From a virus: 42,758 bases of DNA. Position 1 is the stretch's first letter; each line of letters opens with the position of its first letter. The DNA lies in the IMG/VR virus record IMGVR_UViG_3300031999_006178, positions 1 to 42,758 of that record. One strand, 5' to 3'. A program made the position numbers and the translations under genes. Of this stretch, positions 20,198 through 28,387 are shown piece after piece. The notes beneath the pieces were generated by a model, which worked only from the letters and a program-made list of their open reading frames with translations, did not search any database and was not told where the DNA came from.

Positions 20198-21517
20198 ATG
20201 AACGGACTGAAACAACTGGCGATGCGGGTAGGCGAGGCGATCGGCGCATTGCGCGGGCGCCCGCCCGAGGGGCGGGTGTACGCCTGGAACTCGGCGCTCG
20301 ACAGCCTGCGAAGTACGCTCACGCCACGGCTAACCTTTACCAACCTGGCGGCCCTCATCAGCCAGGGCAAGGACGGAGATCTGGCGACGACGCTGGCCCT
20401 GTACGAGGAAATGGAGCAACGCGATCTGCGGCTGCGGAGCGTCGCCAACACGCGGCGGCTGGCGCTCACGCGGCTGGACTATGAGATCGTCTCCGCGTCC
20501 GAGTCCATGCAGGAGGGGGCGGACCAAACGCTGGCCGACGACGCGGCCGCGTATGTGCGCGAAGCGTTCCAAGGGCTGGACGGACTGGACCGCACGCTCA
20601 AGCACCTGGCTACGGCCATCGGGCCGAACCTGGCGGTAGCGGAAATCGAATGGGAGAACTACGAACCCATCGCCGTGTTCCCCATCCCCAGTGACCGGCT
20701 CACGATGCAACTTCACCAGTCCAACGAGGTGCGCATCGTCACCCAAGAGCAACGGCTGGGGATGCCCGCGGCGACGCCGAAGTTCATCGTACACGTGCCG
20801 GACTCGGTGAGCGGGTCGCCGCTGGCGAAGTCGCTCTCCGAGGCCCAGGCGTGGATCTGGCTCATGAAGAAACTGGCCCTCGCGGACTGGGCGATCTTTT
20901 GCGAAATCTTCGGAATGCCGGTGCGGATCGGGAAGTACCGGCCCGCCGCTACGACCGAAGAAAAGAACATCCTCAGAACCATGCTTCAGAGCGTCGGGAC
21001 CAACGCCTGGGCGATGGTCAGTGAGGGGACATCGATCGAATTCACGGAGTCGAGCCAGCGGGGCATCGCCCCATACGAGGCGCTGCTCAACTTCTGCAAT
21101 CGGGAAACGGCGGTGGGCTGGCTGGGCGGCAACCTTACGACCGAAAGCACCGGCGTGACCGGCGGGCTCGCGGCGGCGGTAGTGCAGGACGCCGTCCGCG
21201 ACGACATCCGCGACGACGACATCAAGAACGAATCGGCCACGGTGGGCAAACAACTCATCACCCCGATGGCGGCGTTCAAGTATCCCGGCCGGGACGTGCC
21301 GTTGCCCACCTTCCGGAGGGTCAAACCGGAGACGGTGGATCGGCAGAAGGAGGCCCTGCTGCTCCGCGCGGCGCAGGGCGCGGGCGTGCAGGTGCCGAAA
21401 GCCTGGGCCTACAAGCGGCTGGGGATACCCGAACCGCAAGAGGGAGATGAGGTGCTGGAGCCGGTAGATGCGTTTACCGCGGGAGTGATGGAAGGGAACC
21501 CGGAGGAAGGGACGTAG
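20198..21517 (+). CDS. portal protein (DUF935, Mu gp29-like)
   Basis: 439 aa, the usual length. LYEEMEQRDLRLRSVANTRR is the conserved portal segment, followed by IGPNLAVAEIEWENYEPIAV, LALADWAIFCEIFGMPVRIG, EFTESSQRGIAPYEALLNFC and DIKNESATVGKQLITPMAAF. It forms the dodecameric ring at the capsid vertex that docks terminase. The last residues run into family-B octamers. Confidence 0.92.
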   Translation: MNGLKQLAMRVGEAIGALRGRPPEGRVYAWNSALDSLRSTLTPRLTFTNLAALISQGKDGDLATTLALYEEMEQRDLRLRSVANTRRLALTRLDYEIVSASESMQEGADQTLADDAAAYVREAFQGLDGLDRTLKHLATAIGPNLAVAEIEWENYEPIAVFPIPSDRLTMQLHQSNEVRIVTQEQRLGMPAATPKFIVHVPDSVSGSPLAKSLSEAQAWIWLMKKLALADWAIFCEIFGMPVRIGKYRPAATTEEKNILRTMLQSVGTNAWAMVSEGTSIEFTESSQRGIAPYEALLNFCNRETAVGWLGGNLTTESTGVTGGLAAAVVQDAVRDDIRDDDIKNESATVGKQLITPMAAFKYPGRDVPLPTFRRVKPETVDRQKEALLLRAAQGAGVQVPKAWAYKRLGIPEPQEGDEVLEPVDAFTAGVMEGNPEEGT

Positions 21518-21603
21518 GGACTGGGGGACGAAGGGACGGGGTAATCGGAGCCCCGGCGTTCACGCCGGGGGGATTCCTCCCCGCGTGAATGCGGGGGCTC
21601 GGG
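21505..21603 (+). repeat. family B tract followed by family A element
   Basis: Octamers at 21505-21540 (GAAGGGACGTAGGGACTGGG), then the full A element at 21546-21603 and an extension GGGCACTGCGGGGGCTCGGA shared with the copies near 26310 and 30880. Confidence 0.9.
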
Positions 21604-21636
21604 CACTGCGGGGGCTCGGATGGAGCGCAGCGACGA

Positions 21637-21915
21637 ATGTTGAGGACGCAGAAGGCCGTGATCGCGAACTTGGACCGCACCAGCGGCGGGCACATGCGGC
21701 GGGCCGCGAAACAATACCGGGCGGGCGTGGTGGAACCGTTGGTTGAAACGTTGAAGGGTTCGCAGAGCGCGGAGCAAGCCTTGCGGATGCTGAACGCGGG
21801 GTTGTTTCGGCGGATGGATAGCGCGGCGCTGGAGACGGCGGTCGCGGATGCGAACGTGCAGAGCGCGATGATCGGAAGAGCGTCGGCGTTGCCGACGAAA
21901 CGCAGAAACGGATGA
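21637..21915 (+). CDS. small protein between portal and MuF
   Basis: 92 aa behind GGAGCGCAGCGACGA. RTQKAVIANLDRTSGGHMRR and GSQSAEQALRMLNAGLFRRM then ALETAVADANVQSAMIGRAS are helical. It could be a split-off N-terminal part of the MuF protein, whose gene follows at once, or an independent head-completion factor. The upstream MRGLG codons in this frame come from the A element and are not used. Confidence 0.6.
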   Translation: MLRTQKAVIANLDRTSGGHMRRAAKQYRAGVVEPLVETLKGSQSAEQALRMLNAGLFRRMDSAALETAVADANVQSAMIGRASALPTKRRNG

Positions 21916-21924
21916 AGACTCTGA

Positions 21925-22665
21925 ATGCCCGTATCGGTGCTAACCAAGGCGGACTTCACGCCGCGACCGGCGACGGAGGCGGCGGGGCACTTCGCCAAGA
22001 AGGTGGCGCTCACCCACGAGGCATTCGAGTTGCTGTCGGCGGAGGCCAAACGCCATGCCTTCCGCGTGGCCACGGTACACAAGGCGCGGATGATTCAGGA
22101 CATCCGCAACGTGGTGGAAAAGGCGATCGAACAGGGCACGGATTGGTCGGCGGTGCAGCGGGAACTACTCAAGAAATTCGACACCGAGGGCGTGCCCAGA
22201 CCGGCGCTCTATCGACTGCGGGCGATGTTCCAGCGGAACACGATGGACGCATACAGGGCCGCGCGGCGGGAAGTGCTCGACGAACCGGAGATAGTCAATT
22301 TCTTTCCCTATCGGATGTACTGGACGGTGGGGGATGGGACGCCGGGAGTCAACAACGTGCGGGCCACGCACGCGGCCCTGCACGGCAAGGTGTTCACCTG
22401 GGACGATCCGATCTGGGATGCGTATGTGCCCCTACAGGAATGGGGATGCCGCTGCACGTTCGTGGGCCTCACCGCGGGGCAGGCCAAGGCGCGAGGCGAG
22501 GTGATCGACCTGGCCTATGTGCGGACGCGGATCGCCGTGCCGGGAACGGAACGCAGGGGCATCGCGGAGAGGCCGGGGTTCGCCCCGGGAGAGTTTGATC
22601 TGCGGAACATCGAAAAGGAATTGCGCGAAGCGGTAAAGGGGATGATCGGCGAAGAAGGGACGTAG
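21925..22665 (+). CDS. MuF-like minor head protein (SPP1 gp7 family)
   Basis: 246 aa. FQRNTMDAYRAARREV, YWTVGDGTPGVNNVRATHAA, LHGKVFTWDDPIWDAYVPLQ and EWGCRCTF are the diagnostic MuF region with its conserved GCRC. The protein binds the portal and is packaged in the head. The C-terminal residues meet the family-B tract at 22655-22690. Confidence 0.92.
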   Translation: MPVSVLTKADFTPRPATEAAGHFAKKVALTHEAFELLSAEAKRHAFRVATVHKARMIQDIRNVVEKAIEQGTDWSAVQRELLKKFDTEGVPRPALYRLRAMFQRNTMDAYRAARREVLDEPEIVNFFPYRMYWTVGDGTPGVNNVRATHAALHGKVFTWDDPIWDAYVPLQEWGCRCTFVGLTAGQAKARGEVIDLAYVRTRIAVPGTERRGIAERPGFAPGEFDLRNIEKELREAVKGMIGEEGT

Positions 22666-22690
22666 GGACGAGGGGACTGAGGGACGGAGT
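22655..22690 (+). repeat. family B tract supplying a ribosome site
   Basis: GAAGGGACGTAGGGACGAGG then GGACTGAGGGACGGAG. The final GGAG sits eight bases before the ATG of the protease gene. Confidence 0.85.
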
Positions 22691-22697
22691 GACGACG

Positions 22698-24062
22698 ATG
22701 CCGATGCCCAAACCAAACGACGGGGAGTCGCATAACGCCTTTGTCAATCGCTGCATGGGCGACGCGATGATGAATGGAGACTTTCCCGAAGGGGATCAGC
22801 GACGCGCGGTGTGCGAGCGGCAATGGAGCGAGCCGATGGCGATGAAGAGCGATTGTCGGTTGTCGATTGACGATTGTCGAATGGTCCTGCGGGCGACGGA
22901 CTTCGCGGGTCAGGCGGAGACGATCGACGTGCTCATCGCACCGGACGGCGCCGTCAAGTCAACCAGTGGGGATTTCACCTTTGATGAGGAATCGTGGGCG
23001 GCGATCGACAAGGCTTTCAGCGAGCACAACACGATGCTCGTCATCGACTATGAGCATCAAACGCTGGGCGGGGACTACGCCTCGCCGGATGGAACGTCGC
23101 CCGCGGCGGGATGGGTGAAACTGAAGGGGCTGCGCTATGAGAAAGGCAAGGGGCTCGTCGCCTCCGTGGCGTGGACGGAGCGGGCCCGAAACCTGATCCG
23201 GGCGGGCGAATACCAGTATGTCTCGCCGGTGCTCATCGTGCGCAAGGCGGACCGCAAGGCCATCGGATTGCATTCCGTGGCATTGACTAACAAACCCGCG
23301 ATCGAGGGCATGGAGCGTGTCGCGGCGAAGGACACGAACCAGGGACTTGGGGACGAAGGGACGAAGAAACAGGATGACAAACTGGCCGCCGGCCAGAGAA
23401 AGGACAGGGCTATGAATGAGCTGCTGCTCATCGGGAAGGATCTCGGCCTGGCGGAAGCCGACTGCAAGGTCGAGACCATTACGAACAAGATCGGCGAACT
23501 GAAGAAGCGGGCGGAGGCGGCGGACGCGCCGGGGGCGACCGTCAAAGCGGTGTGCAAGGAACTGGGCCTGCCGGAGAGCGCGGGGGCCGAGGCCATCAGT
23601 GCCAAACTCAAGCTCATGCACGAGGCGTCGGCGAACTCAGACAAGAACGTGGCGCGGCTCGCGGAGGTCGAAAAGCAGTTGACCGAGATCCGCGTCAACA
23701 GGCTGCACGCCATGCTCGAGGAGAAGGCCAAGATCAACGCGATCAACCCCAACAGCGACACCTACAAGGCGCTGAAGGCGTTGGCGACCAAGGACCCGGA
23801 TAGTTTCGTCGTGATCGTGAACGGCTTGGAGCCGGTGATCGCTCCGGGGCGGACGACGCCGCCGGAAGGCGGGGCGAATACCGCGGCGGGCAAGGAAGAT
23901 GAACTGATCGCCAACTCCGTGAAGGACCACAAGGGGGACTACGGCGAGGCGATCGTGGCGTTGCAGCGCGATCTGAAAAAACCGTACCTCGAACAGGGCC
24001 TGACCCAGAAAGCGGCCAACGCGGCCTGCGCCGCGAAGTATCCGAAGGTTTTCGCGGCCTGA
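22698..24062 (+). CDS. gpI-like head maturation protease with scaffold domain
   Basis: 454 aa from the ATG eight bases after GGAG (GTG at 22689 is the alternative). Residues 10-45 (SHNAFVNRCMGDAMMNGDFP, EGDQRRAVCERQW) form a small domain also seen in other phage prohead proteins. A family-C linker (CRLSIDDCRM) follows, then the gpI protease: VIDYEHQT, PAAGWVKLKGL, VAWTERARNLIRAGEYQYVS, VALTNKPAI. A family-B linker (QGLGDEGTKKQD) leads into the helical scaffold region (AEVEKQLTEIRVNRLHAMLE). Thus repeats mark both domain borders. Confidence 0.88.
   Translation: MPMPKPNDGESHNAFVNRCMGDAMMNGDFPEGDQRRAVCERQWSEPMAMKSDCRLSIDDCRMVLRATDFAGQAETIDVLIAPDGAVKSTSGDFTFDEESWAAIDKAFSEHNTMLVIDYEHQTLGGDYASPDGTSPAAGWVKLKGLRYEKGKGLVASVAWTERARNLIRAGEYQYVSPVLIVRKADRKAIGLHSVALTNKPAIEGMERVAAKDTNQGLGDEGTKKQDDKLAAGQRKDRAMNELLLIGKDLGLAEADCKVETITNKIGELKKRAEAADAPGATVKAVCKELGLPESAGAEAISAKLKLMHEASANSDKNVARLAEVEKQLTEIRVNRLHAMLEEKAKINAINPNSDTYKALKALATKDPDSFVVIVNGLEPVIAPGRTTPPEGGANTAAGKEDELIANSVKDHKGDYGEAIVALQRDLKKPYLEQGLTQKAANAACAAKYPKVFAA
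22845..22882 (+). repeat. family C heptamers inside the protease gene
   Basis: GATTGTC, GGTTGTC, GATTGAC, GATTGTC, GAATGGT, translated in frame between the N-terminal domain and the protease. Confidence 0.9.
23341..23366 (+). repeat. family B tract inside the protease gene
   Basis: GGGACTTG, GGGACGAA, GGGACGAA, translated in frame between protease and scaffold parts. Confidence 0.9.
23412..24062 (+). CDS. nested scaffold protein (gpZ-like internal start)
   Basis: 216 aa in the same frame as the protease. An ATG preceded by AAAGGACAGGG lies just after the protease domain and family-B linker. In Mu the scaffold gpZ is made from an internal start within gene I in this way. The product (MNELLLIGKDLGLAEADCKV, then long coiled helices) has the composition of a scaffold. 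Confidence 0.6.
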   Translation: MNELLLIGKDLGLAEADCKVETITNKIGELKKRAEAADAPGATVKAVCKELGLPESAGAEAISAKLKLMHEASANSDKNVARLAEVEKQLTEIRVNRLHAMLEEKAKINAINPNSDTYKALKALATKDPDSFVVIVNGLEPVIAPGRTTPPEGGANTAAGKEDELIANSVKDHKGDYGEAIVALQRDLKKPYLEQGLTQKAANAACAAKYPKVFAA

Positions 24063-24101
24063 CGGCGTAGCAGAGCCTTGCAAGAAACAACAAACTAAAC
24101 G

Positions 24102-24124
24102 CACTGCTCGGAGAGCAGTGGCAC
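24102..24124. repeat. family H hairpin
   Basis: CACTGCTCGGAGAGCAGTGG then CAC, between the protease/scaffold and decoration genes. Confidence 0.8.
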
Positions 24125-24141
24125 CATGAAAGGAATCACGG

Positions 24142-24519
24142 ATGATCCAAGCGACTATCCTTCAAACCAAGAACTTCATAGCCGGTGCGGCGATCGACAA
24201 GAACAAGATCGTCATGTTCGGCTCGGATGACGATAGCGTCATCCACGCCACGGCGGCGACGGACAGGCCGGTCGGCGTGTCGTTGGCCGCTGCCGCCTCC
24301 GGGGCCCGGGTGGACGTTGCATTGCAGGGCATCGCGGAGGTGAAACTCGGCGGAACCATCGCCCGTGGGGGTGACGTGACATCGGGCGCGGCGGGCGTCG
24401 GTGTTGATCTGTCCGCGGCGGCGACCATCAAATCCAGTATCGGTCGAGCGATGGCCAGCGGCGACTCGGGAGACGTCATCCCCGTCAACTTGAACTTATG
24501 GTCGGCGACGACTGCGTAG
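24142..24519 (+). CDS. head decoration protein (DUF2190-like)
   Basis: 125 aa after AAAGGAA. KNFIAGAAIDKNKIVMFGSD, VGVSLAAAASGARVDVALQG, AEVKLGGTIARGGDVTSGAA and GRAMASGDSGDVIPVNL are the beta-tulip-like repeats of capsid cement proteins. It would bind the outside of the capsid made by the next gene. Confidence 0.85.
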   Translation: MIQATILQTKNFIAGAAIDKNKIVMFGSDDDSVIHATAATDRPVGVSLAAAASGARVDVALQGIAEVKLGGTIARGGDVTSGAAGVGVDLSAAATIKSSIGRAMASGDSGDVIPVNLNLWSATTA

Positions 24520-24520
24520 T

Positions 24521-24590
24521 CGGGATCCCGGCGTTTGCGCCGGGTGGAATTCCGCCCGTCACCGCCCGCCATGAATGGCGGGGCTCGGGT
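24521..24590 (+). repeat. degenerate family A element
   Basis: GGGATCCCGGCGTTTGCGCC, an 8-base insertion CGTCACCG, then CCCGCCATGAATGGCGGGGC. The paired changes in the second stem (CGCCATGAATGGCG) match the recQ copy. Confidence 0.85.
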
Positions 24591-24663
24591 AAGACGGGAC
24601 TCGGAAAGAACACAGTTTGGGCGCGGCAGGAAGCCGCTCCCGTTTTCAGGAAGGAGCCAGTAA

Positions 24664-25662
24664 ATGGCTGTACCCATTGACGTATCCTACGCGCCGGGAT
24701 TGACCCGGATCGCGGTGGAGTACCAGAACAAACAACTCATCGCCGATCAGGTCTTGCCGCCGATGCCGCATTCGGCGAAGTCCGGCAAGTATAAGTCGTA
24801 CAGCGTCTACGACGTGTTCGGCATCGAGGGCGGCATGATCGGCCCGACCTCGCAGGCGGACGAGCTCGATTACGACGTGAGCGAGACGTCGTTCGCTATG
24901 GATGACTTCGGCATCGTCGGCTGGGTCTCACAACAGGCGATCGATAACGCGGACGCGCCGGTGCAACCCATGCAGGCGATGACCCGCAAGGTGACCAACA
25001 AGGTCCTCCTCATCCGGGAGCGGCGGGTGGCGCAGGCGGTGCTGAACACAAGCAACTTTGCCACGGCGAACAAGGCAGACGTGGCGGGCGCGTGGGTAAA
25101 GACAGCGCCCACGTTTGACATCTGGTCGGCGCTGCGCGTCGGGCTGGATGCGTGCCTGGCCCCACCCAACGTGTTCGTCGTGGATATCAACACTTTCAGG
25201 TCGATGCAGTCGAACACGACCATCCTGGCGGCGATCAAGGGGACGCTGGCGCCGCAGTTCATTGAGCAGGAGGTTGGTCCGGCTAAGACCGGGGCGCCGA
25301 GGATTTCCGACTCCGTGTTCTGTCCGGCACTGGCCCAGGCGCTGGGCGTCGATCGCGTGTTGATCGGCTCGGCCTGGTATGCGAGCAGCAAAAAAGGGCA
25401 GACGCTGACCAGAGCTCGCGTCTGGGATTTGCCCAACGCGACCAAGGGCGGCGCCGCCTTTCTGCGTGTGGCCCAGGACCAGGTCGAGGACGTGGTCTGG
25501 GGGATGCAGTTGATGTGGAAGCAACCGCTCCGGGTCCTTACCTGGTTCGATCCGAACCGAGGGGCGGACGGCAGTACGGCGATCAAGGTTGTCGAGACGA
25601 CGAAGGTCGTGCTGGTGGCCAACGACGTGGGTTATCTGTTCCACGACACGCTCCTGACGTGA
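24664..25662 (+). CDS. major capsid protein
   Basis: 332 aa behind the strongest ribosome site of the late operon (GGAAGGAG). ITLITPV-type motifs are not needed: the position after scaffold and decoration genes, the N-arm (YQNKQLIADQVLPPMPHSAK), VGWVSQQAIDNADAPVQPMQ, VAQAVLNTSNFATANKADVA, and the A-domain sequence VDINTFRSMQSNTTILAAIK fit an HK97-fold Mu-like capsid protein. Confidence 0.88.
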   Translation: MAVPIDVSYAPGLTRIAVEYQNKQLIADQVLPPMPHSAKSGKYKSYSVYDVFGIEGGMIGPTSQADELDYDVSETSFAMDDFGIVGWVSQQAIDNADAPVQPMQAMTRKVTNKVLLIRERRVAQAVLNTSNFATANKADVAGAWVKTAPTFDIWSALRVGLDACLAPPNVFVVDINTFRSMQSNTTILAAIKGTLAPQFIEQEVGPAKTGAPRISDSVFCPALAQALGVDRVLIGSAWYASSKKGQTLTRARVWDLPNATKGGAAFLRVAQDQVEDVVWGMQLMWKQPLRVLTWFDPNRGADGSTAIKVVETTKVVLVANDVGYLFHDTLLT

Positions 25663-25720
25663 TGACGGTCGGGGTCGGTTGCGGGCCACAGGGGTGATGG
25701 CCTGACCGACCGCGGACTAC

Positions 25721-25778
25721 CGAGCCCCGGCGTTCACGCCGGGCGGGATTCTCCCCCGCATGAATGCGGGGGCTCGGA
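25721..25778 (+). repeat. family A element
   Basis: CGAGCCCCGGCGTTCACGCC through CCCCCGCATGAATGCGGGGG and CTCGG, about 28 bases before the next start. Confidence 0.92.
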
Positions 25779-25806
25779 TATGGCGGGGTTCGGGCCGAGC
25801 GACGCG

Positions 25807-26241
25807 ATGAGCTACATCGTCAACCAGGACATCGTCGACCGCGTGGGCAACGACCGGGCGGTGCAACTGAGCAGCGACTCGGGCACGGCGGTCAATACCA
25901 ACGTGCTCGACGAGGTGCGGCTCAGCAGCGAGGGCGAGGTTAACGGGTACCTGGCGAAGCGGTACGCCGTGCCCGTTGATCTCACGGCCCACCCGGACCT
26001 GGACGCCACGCTGTCGGGATTCACGTTGGATATCGCGGTGTACCGGCTGATGCTCCGCCGGCCGCCGGTGCCGGAAGACATCCGCCGGGCGTATGACAAT
26101 GCGGTGAAGTGGCTGGTGGCGGTGTCGAAGGGCGAGGTAATTCTGCCCGCGGATACGCCGCCGGCGTCGGCAACGGCGGACGCCCCGACGATTGACTGGG
26201 GGAGCAGCGAGCAGAACGCGGCGATGCTCCGGGATCTGTGA
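25807..26241 (+). CDS. DUF1320 (Mu gp36-like) head-tail connector
   Basis: 144 aa; the ATG after GAGCGACGCG is chosen over an upstream one in repeat sequence. YIVNQDIVDRVGNDRAVQLS, VLDEVRLSSEGEVNGYLAKR, LDIAVYRLMLRRPPVPEDIR and AYDNAVKWLVAVSKGEVIL are diagnostic for the gp36 family of adaptor proteins. Confidence 0.88.
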   Translation: MSYIVNQDIVDRVGNDRAVQLSSDSGTAVNTNVLDEVRLSSEGEVNGYLAKRYAVPVDLTAHPDLDATLSGFTLDIAVYRLMLRRPPVPEDIRRAYDNAVKWLVAVSKGEVILPADTPPASATADAPTIDWGSSEQNAAMLRDL

Positions 26242-26242
26242 T

Positions 26243-26337
26243 CGCGGACCGGAGCCCCGGCGTTCACGCCGGGGGAATTCCCGCCCCGCATGAATGCGGG
26301 GGCTCGGGTACGGCGGGGCTCGGGCACTGCGGGGGGT
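26243..26337 (+). repeat. family A element with extended flanks
   Basis: GATCGCGGACC precedes the core (also before the recQ copy). The core runs to about 26308, followed by GGTACGGCGGGGCTCGGGCA and CTGCGGGGGGTCGG, ending at the leader of the next gene. Confidence 0.9.
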
Positions 26338-26357
26338 CGGACGGAACGTAGTGATGC

Positions 26358-27011
26358 ATGGCGATCAACATCCGGACCAGGATCGTGGTGAGCGGACCGG
26401 CGGGCGATCTGGCGGAGATCGGACGCAAGATGCGCAATCCGCGGCCGCTGCTACGCGCCGTGGGACTAATGGGCTTGCAATCGGGGGTGGTACGGCTCAA
26501 CGACGTGCTGGGCAAGAAGAGCAAGGACGCGGTGCGGACGGGATTCTTGGCGGCGTCGCTGCATCTAGGCAAGGCAGACAACGTGTTCGAACTGGGGGAC
26601 TACCAGATCGAATTCGGGAGCAATCTGCCCTATGCGGCACAAAGGCAGTTCGGTGGCCCGATCTATCCGACCGAGGGGCACAAGGCCCTGGCGATCCCGC
26701 TGCCAGTGGAACTGAAACGGGCGAAGTTATGGCCGAAAGACTTCGAAAAAGGAATCTTGCACTTCGTGCCGGTGAATCGAGGCAACCTCATCGGGCTGCT
26801 CGTCGACGCGGGCGACGAAGAAGAACGCACGGACAAGCGAGGGCGCAAGCGTACGCGGGTCGTGAAGCGGACGCCCTACGGACCCGGTCCGCTGTTCGCA
26901 TTGGTGCGCGAGGTGTGGCAAGAGGGCGACCCGTTCCTGTACTTCAGCGACGAGGACGTGCGGGTGATTAACGAGGAACTGTGGCCGAAGTTCCTGAGAA
27001 CAGGGACGTAG
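26358..27011 (+). CDS. gpG-like virion morphogenesis / tail completion protein
   Basis: 217 aa. MRNPRPLLRAVGLMGLQSGV, SNLPYAAQRQFGGPIYPTEG, ALAIPLP and LRTGT at the end match the phage virion morphogenesis family (Mu gpG): a helical start, then Y-A-x-x-Q-x-G-G and a strand-rich centre. It joins head and tail. Leader GGAACGTAGTGATGC. Confidence 0.8.
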   Translation: MAINIRTRIVVSGPAGDLAEIGRKMRNPRPLLRAVGLMGLQSGVVRLNDVLGKKSKDAVRTGFLAASLHLGKADNVFELGDYQIEFGSNLPYAAQRQFGGPIYPTEGHKALAIPLPVELKRAKLWPKDFEKGILHFVPVNRGNLIGLLVDAGDEEERTDKRGRKRTRVVKRTPYGPGPLFALVREVWQEGDPFLYFSDEDVRVINEELWPKFLRTGT

Positions 27012-27036
27012 GGACCGAGGGACGTAGGGACAAAGG
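27002..27036 (+). repeat. family B tract
   Basis: AGGGACGTAGGGACCGAGGG then ACGTAGGGACAAAGGAC, starting within the last codons of the gpG-like gene. Confidence 0.9.
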
Positions 27037-27048
27037 ACAAGGTGAAAC

Positions 27049-27693
27049 ATGATACCGATTGAACTTGGCAACCACGCGGCGGGGAGCGTTCTGGACTTCA
27101 TCTGGAACACCTATCTCGCCGCCGGTTCGTACACGCGATCGACGAACGGGACGATCCGCGTCTACAAGGGCAACGACGTCGTCCAACTGGCGGACGGTGA
27201 TGCGAACGACGGCATCACGGACACGGAGGACTTCGACGCCGTTACCGGTGTGCACCACTGCCGGATCGACACCTCCGTAAACCCGACTTTCTATGCAGCG
27301 GGGAACGATTTTAATGTGGTCGTGGCCGGGATGGTGGTCAATGGGTACACATTCAATCTCTGCATCGCCCGGTTCTCGCTGGAAAAGGGCTTTGACAAGG
27401 TCGACGCCGTGAAGATCGACGGTCTCGCGGCGGCGGCGACAAAACTCAAGACGGCCCTGGGGACGGAGGTCACCGGGGCGGCGGCGGCGGGGACGCTGTC
27501 CACGACGCAGATGACCACGGGCCTGACGGAGACGAGAGACGATCAGTACAACGGGCGGACGCTGATCTTCACCAGCGGAGTGCTGACCGGGGTGAGCACG
27601 GTGATCCAGGACTATAACGGAACGAGCAAGATGCTCACCTTCACGGCGGTGGCCACGGCGCCGACGGCGGGCGATGCGTTCATCATTGTATGA
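27049..27693 (+). CDS. virion structural protein
   Basis: 214 aa. TNGTIRVYKGNDVVQLADGD, NPTFYAAGNDFNVVVAGMVV, TLIFTSGVLTGVSTVIQDYN and TSKMLTFTAVATAPTAGDAF form a beta-domain often found in phage structural genes beside connector proteins. Possibly an appendage or minor head component. Exact role unknown. Confidence 0.7.
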   Translation: MIPIELGNHAAGSVLDFIWNTYLAAGSYTRSTNGTIRVYKGNDVVQLADGDANDGITDTEDFDAVTGVHHCRIDTSVNPTFYAAGNDFNVVVAGMVVNGYTFNLCIARFSLEKGFDKVDAVKIDGLAAAATKLKTALGTEVTGAAAAGTLSTTQMTTGLTETRDDQYNGRTLIFTSGVLTGVSTVIQDYNGTSKMLTFTAVATAPTAGDAFIIV

Positions 27694-27766
27694 GAAAGTT
27701 CAAAGTTGAAAGTTCAAAGGTCGAAAAGGCTTTTTGAACTTTGAACTTCGATCTTTGAACTTCGGA
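27694..27766 (+). repeat. family E heptamers, inverted pair
   Basis: AAGTTCAAAGTTGAAAGTTC then, in opposite sense, TTTTTGAACTTTGAACTTCG and TTTGAACTTCGG. The two halves can form a stem between the two genes. Confidence 0.85.
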
Positions 27767-27778
27767 GCGTAGCGACGC

Positions 27779-28330
27779 ATGAGCACGCTTTCGGCCATCA
27801 GCAGACTCGCATCCCACGGGACGCCGATTGCGGCGATGACCGGCGTCGCCGTGCACGACGGGTCGCTGGCGTCGCTCACCGAGGCGTGGATCGTGGAACG
27901 GTTGCAGACGCTGAGCGTGTTCGCGGACGCGAAGATCGAGCCGTTTCCGGGGACGAATGCGGCGTCGGGCGAGAAGCTGGTGGAGGAAATGCTGGCCCAC
28001 CGACGCACCTACATCGCCGTGCTCTTCGAGAGCGACCGGGCGATCGAACTGGAAGAGGGTCAGCAGGACTATGAGTCGACCTACGCGATCTACGTCACGG
28101 TGCAGAACGCCCGGCCCGCGGCGGCGAGAAAGGGTGACGGGCGGACGCCGGGGACGAACCTGATGCGCGATCTGCTGCGCAACGCACTGCATAACCAGGA
28201 AGTGAACCTATCCGCCAACGGGTTCTGGGCGGGCCGGGCGGAGTTTCGGGGAGTGACGGCGGTCTTCCAGCGGGCGGACGCCTTCATCATGCGGGCGGAG
28301 TTGGTGGTGAGAGAAGCCGCCGCAGCGTAG
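27779..28330 (+). CDS. DUF1834 (Mu gp37-like) tail terminator
   Basis: 183 aa behind GGAGCGTAGCGACGC. LASLTEAWIVERLQTLSVFA, EKLVEEMLAHRRTYIAVLFE, TYAIYVTVQNARPAAARKGD, GTNLMRDLLRNALHNQEVNL and RAELVVRE match gp37-family proteins that cap the tail tube. Confidence 0.8.
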   Translation: MSTLSAISRLASHGTPIAAMTGVAVHDGSLASLTEAWIVERLQTLSVFADAKIEPFPGTNAASGEKLVEEMLAHRRTYIAVLFESDRAIELEEGQQDYESTYAIYVTVQNARPAAARKGDGRTPGTNLMRDLLRNALHNQEVNLSANGFWAGRAEFRGVTAVFQRADAFIMRAELVVREAAAA

Positions 28331-28335
28331 CGGCG

Positions 28336-28382
28336 GAGGGACATAGGGACTGAGGGACGAAGGGACGGAGGCACGAAGGGAT
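28336..28382 (+). repeat. family B tract
   Basis: GGGACATA, GGGACTGA, GGGACGAA, GGGACGGA, GGCACGAA, with GAAGGGA then serving as the ribosome site of the next gene. Confidence 0.9.
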
Positions 28383-28387
28383 AGACG

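Noticed and set aside
21589-21636. MRGLG-type start codons before several late genes
   Set aside because: The ATG belongs to the CCCCGCATGAATGCGGGG hairpin of family A. The true starts follow the GGAG leader downstream.
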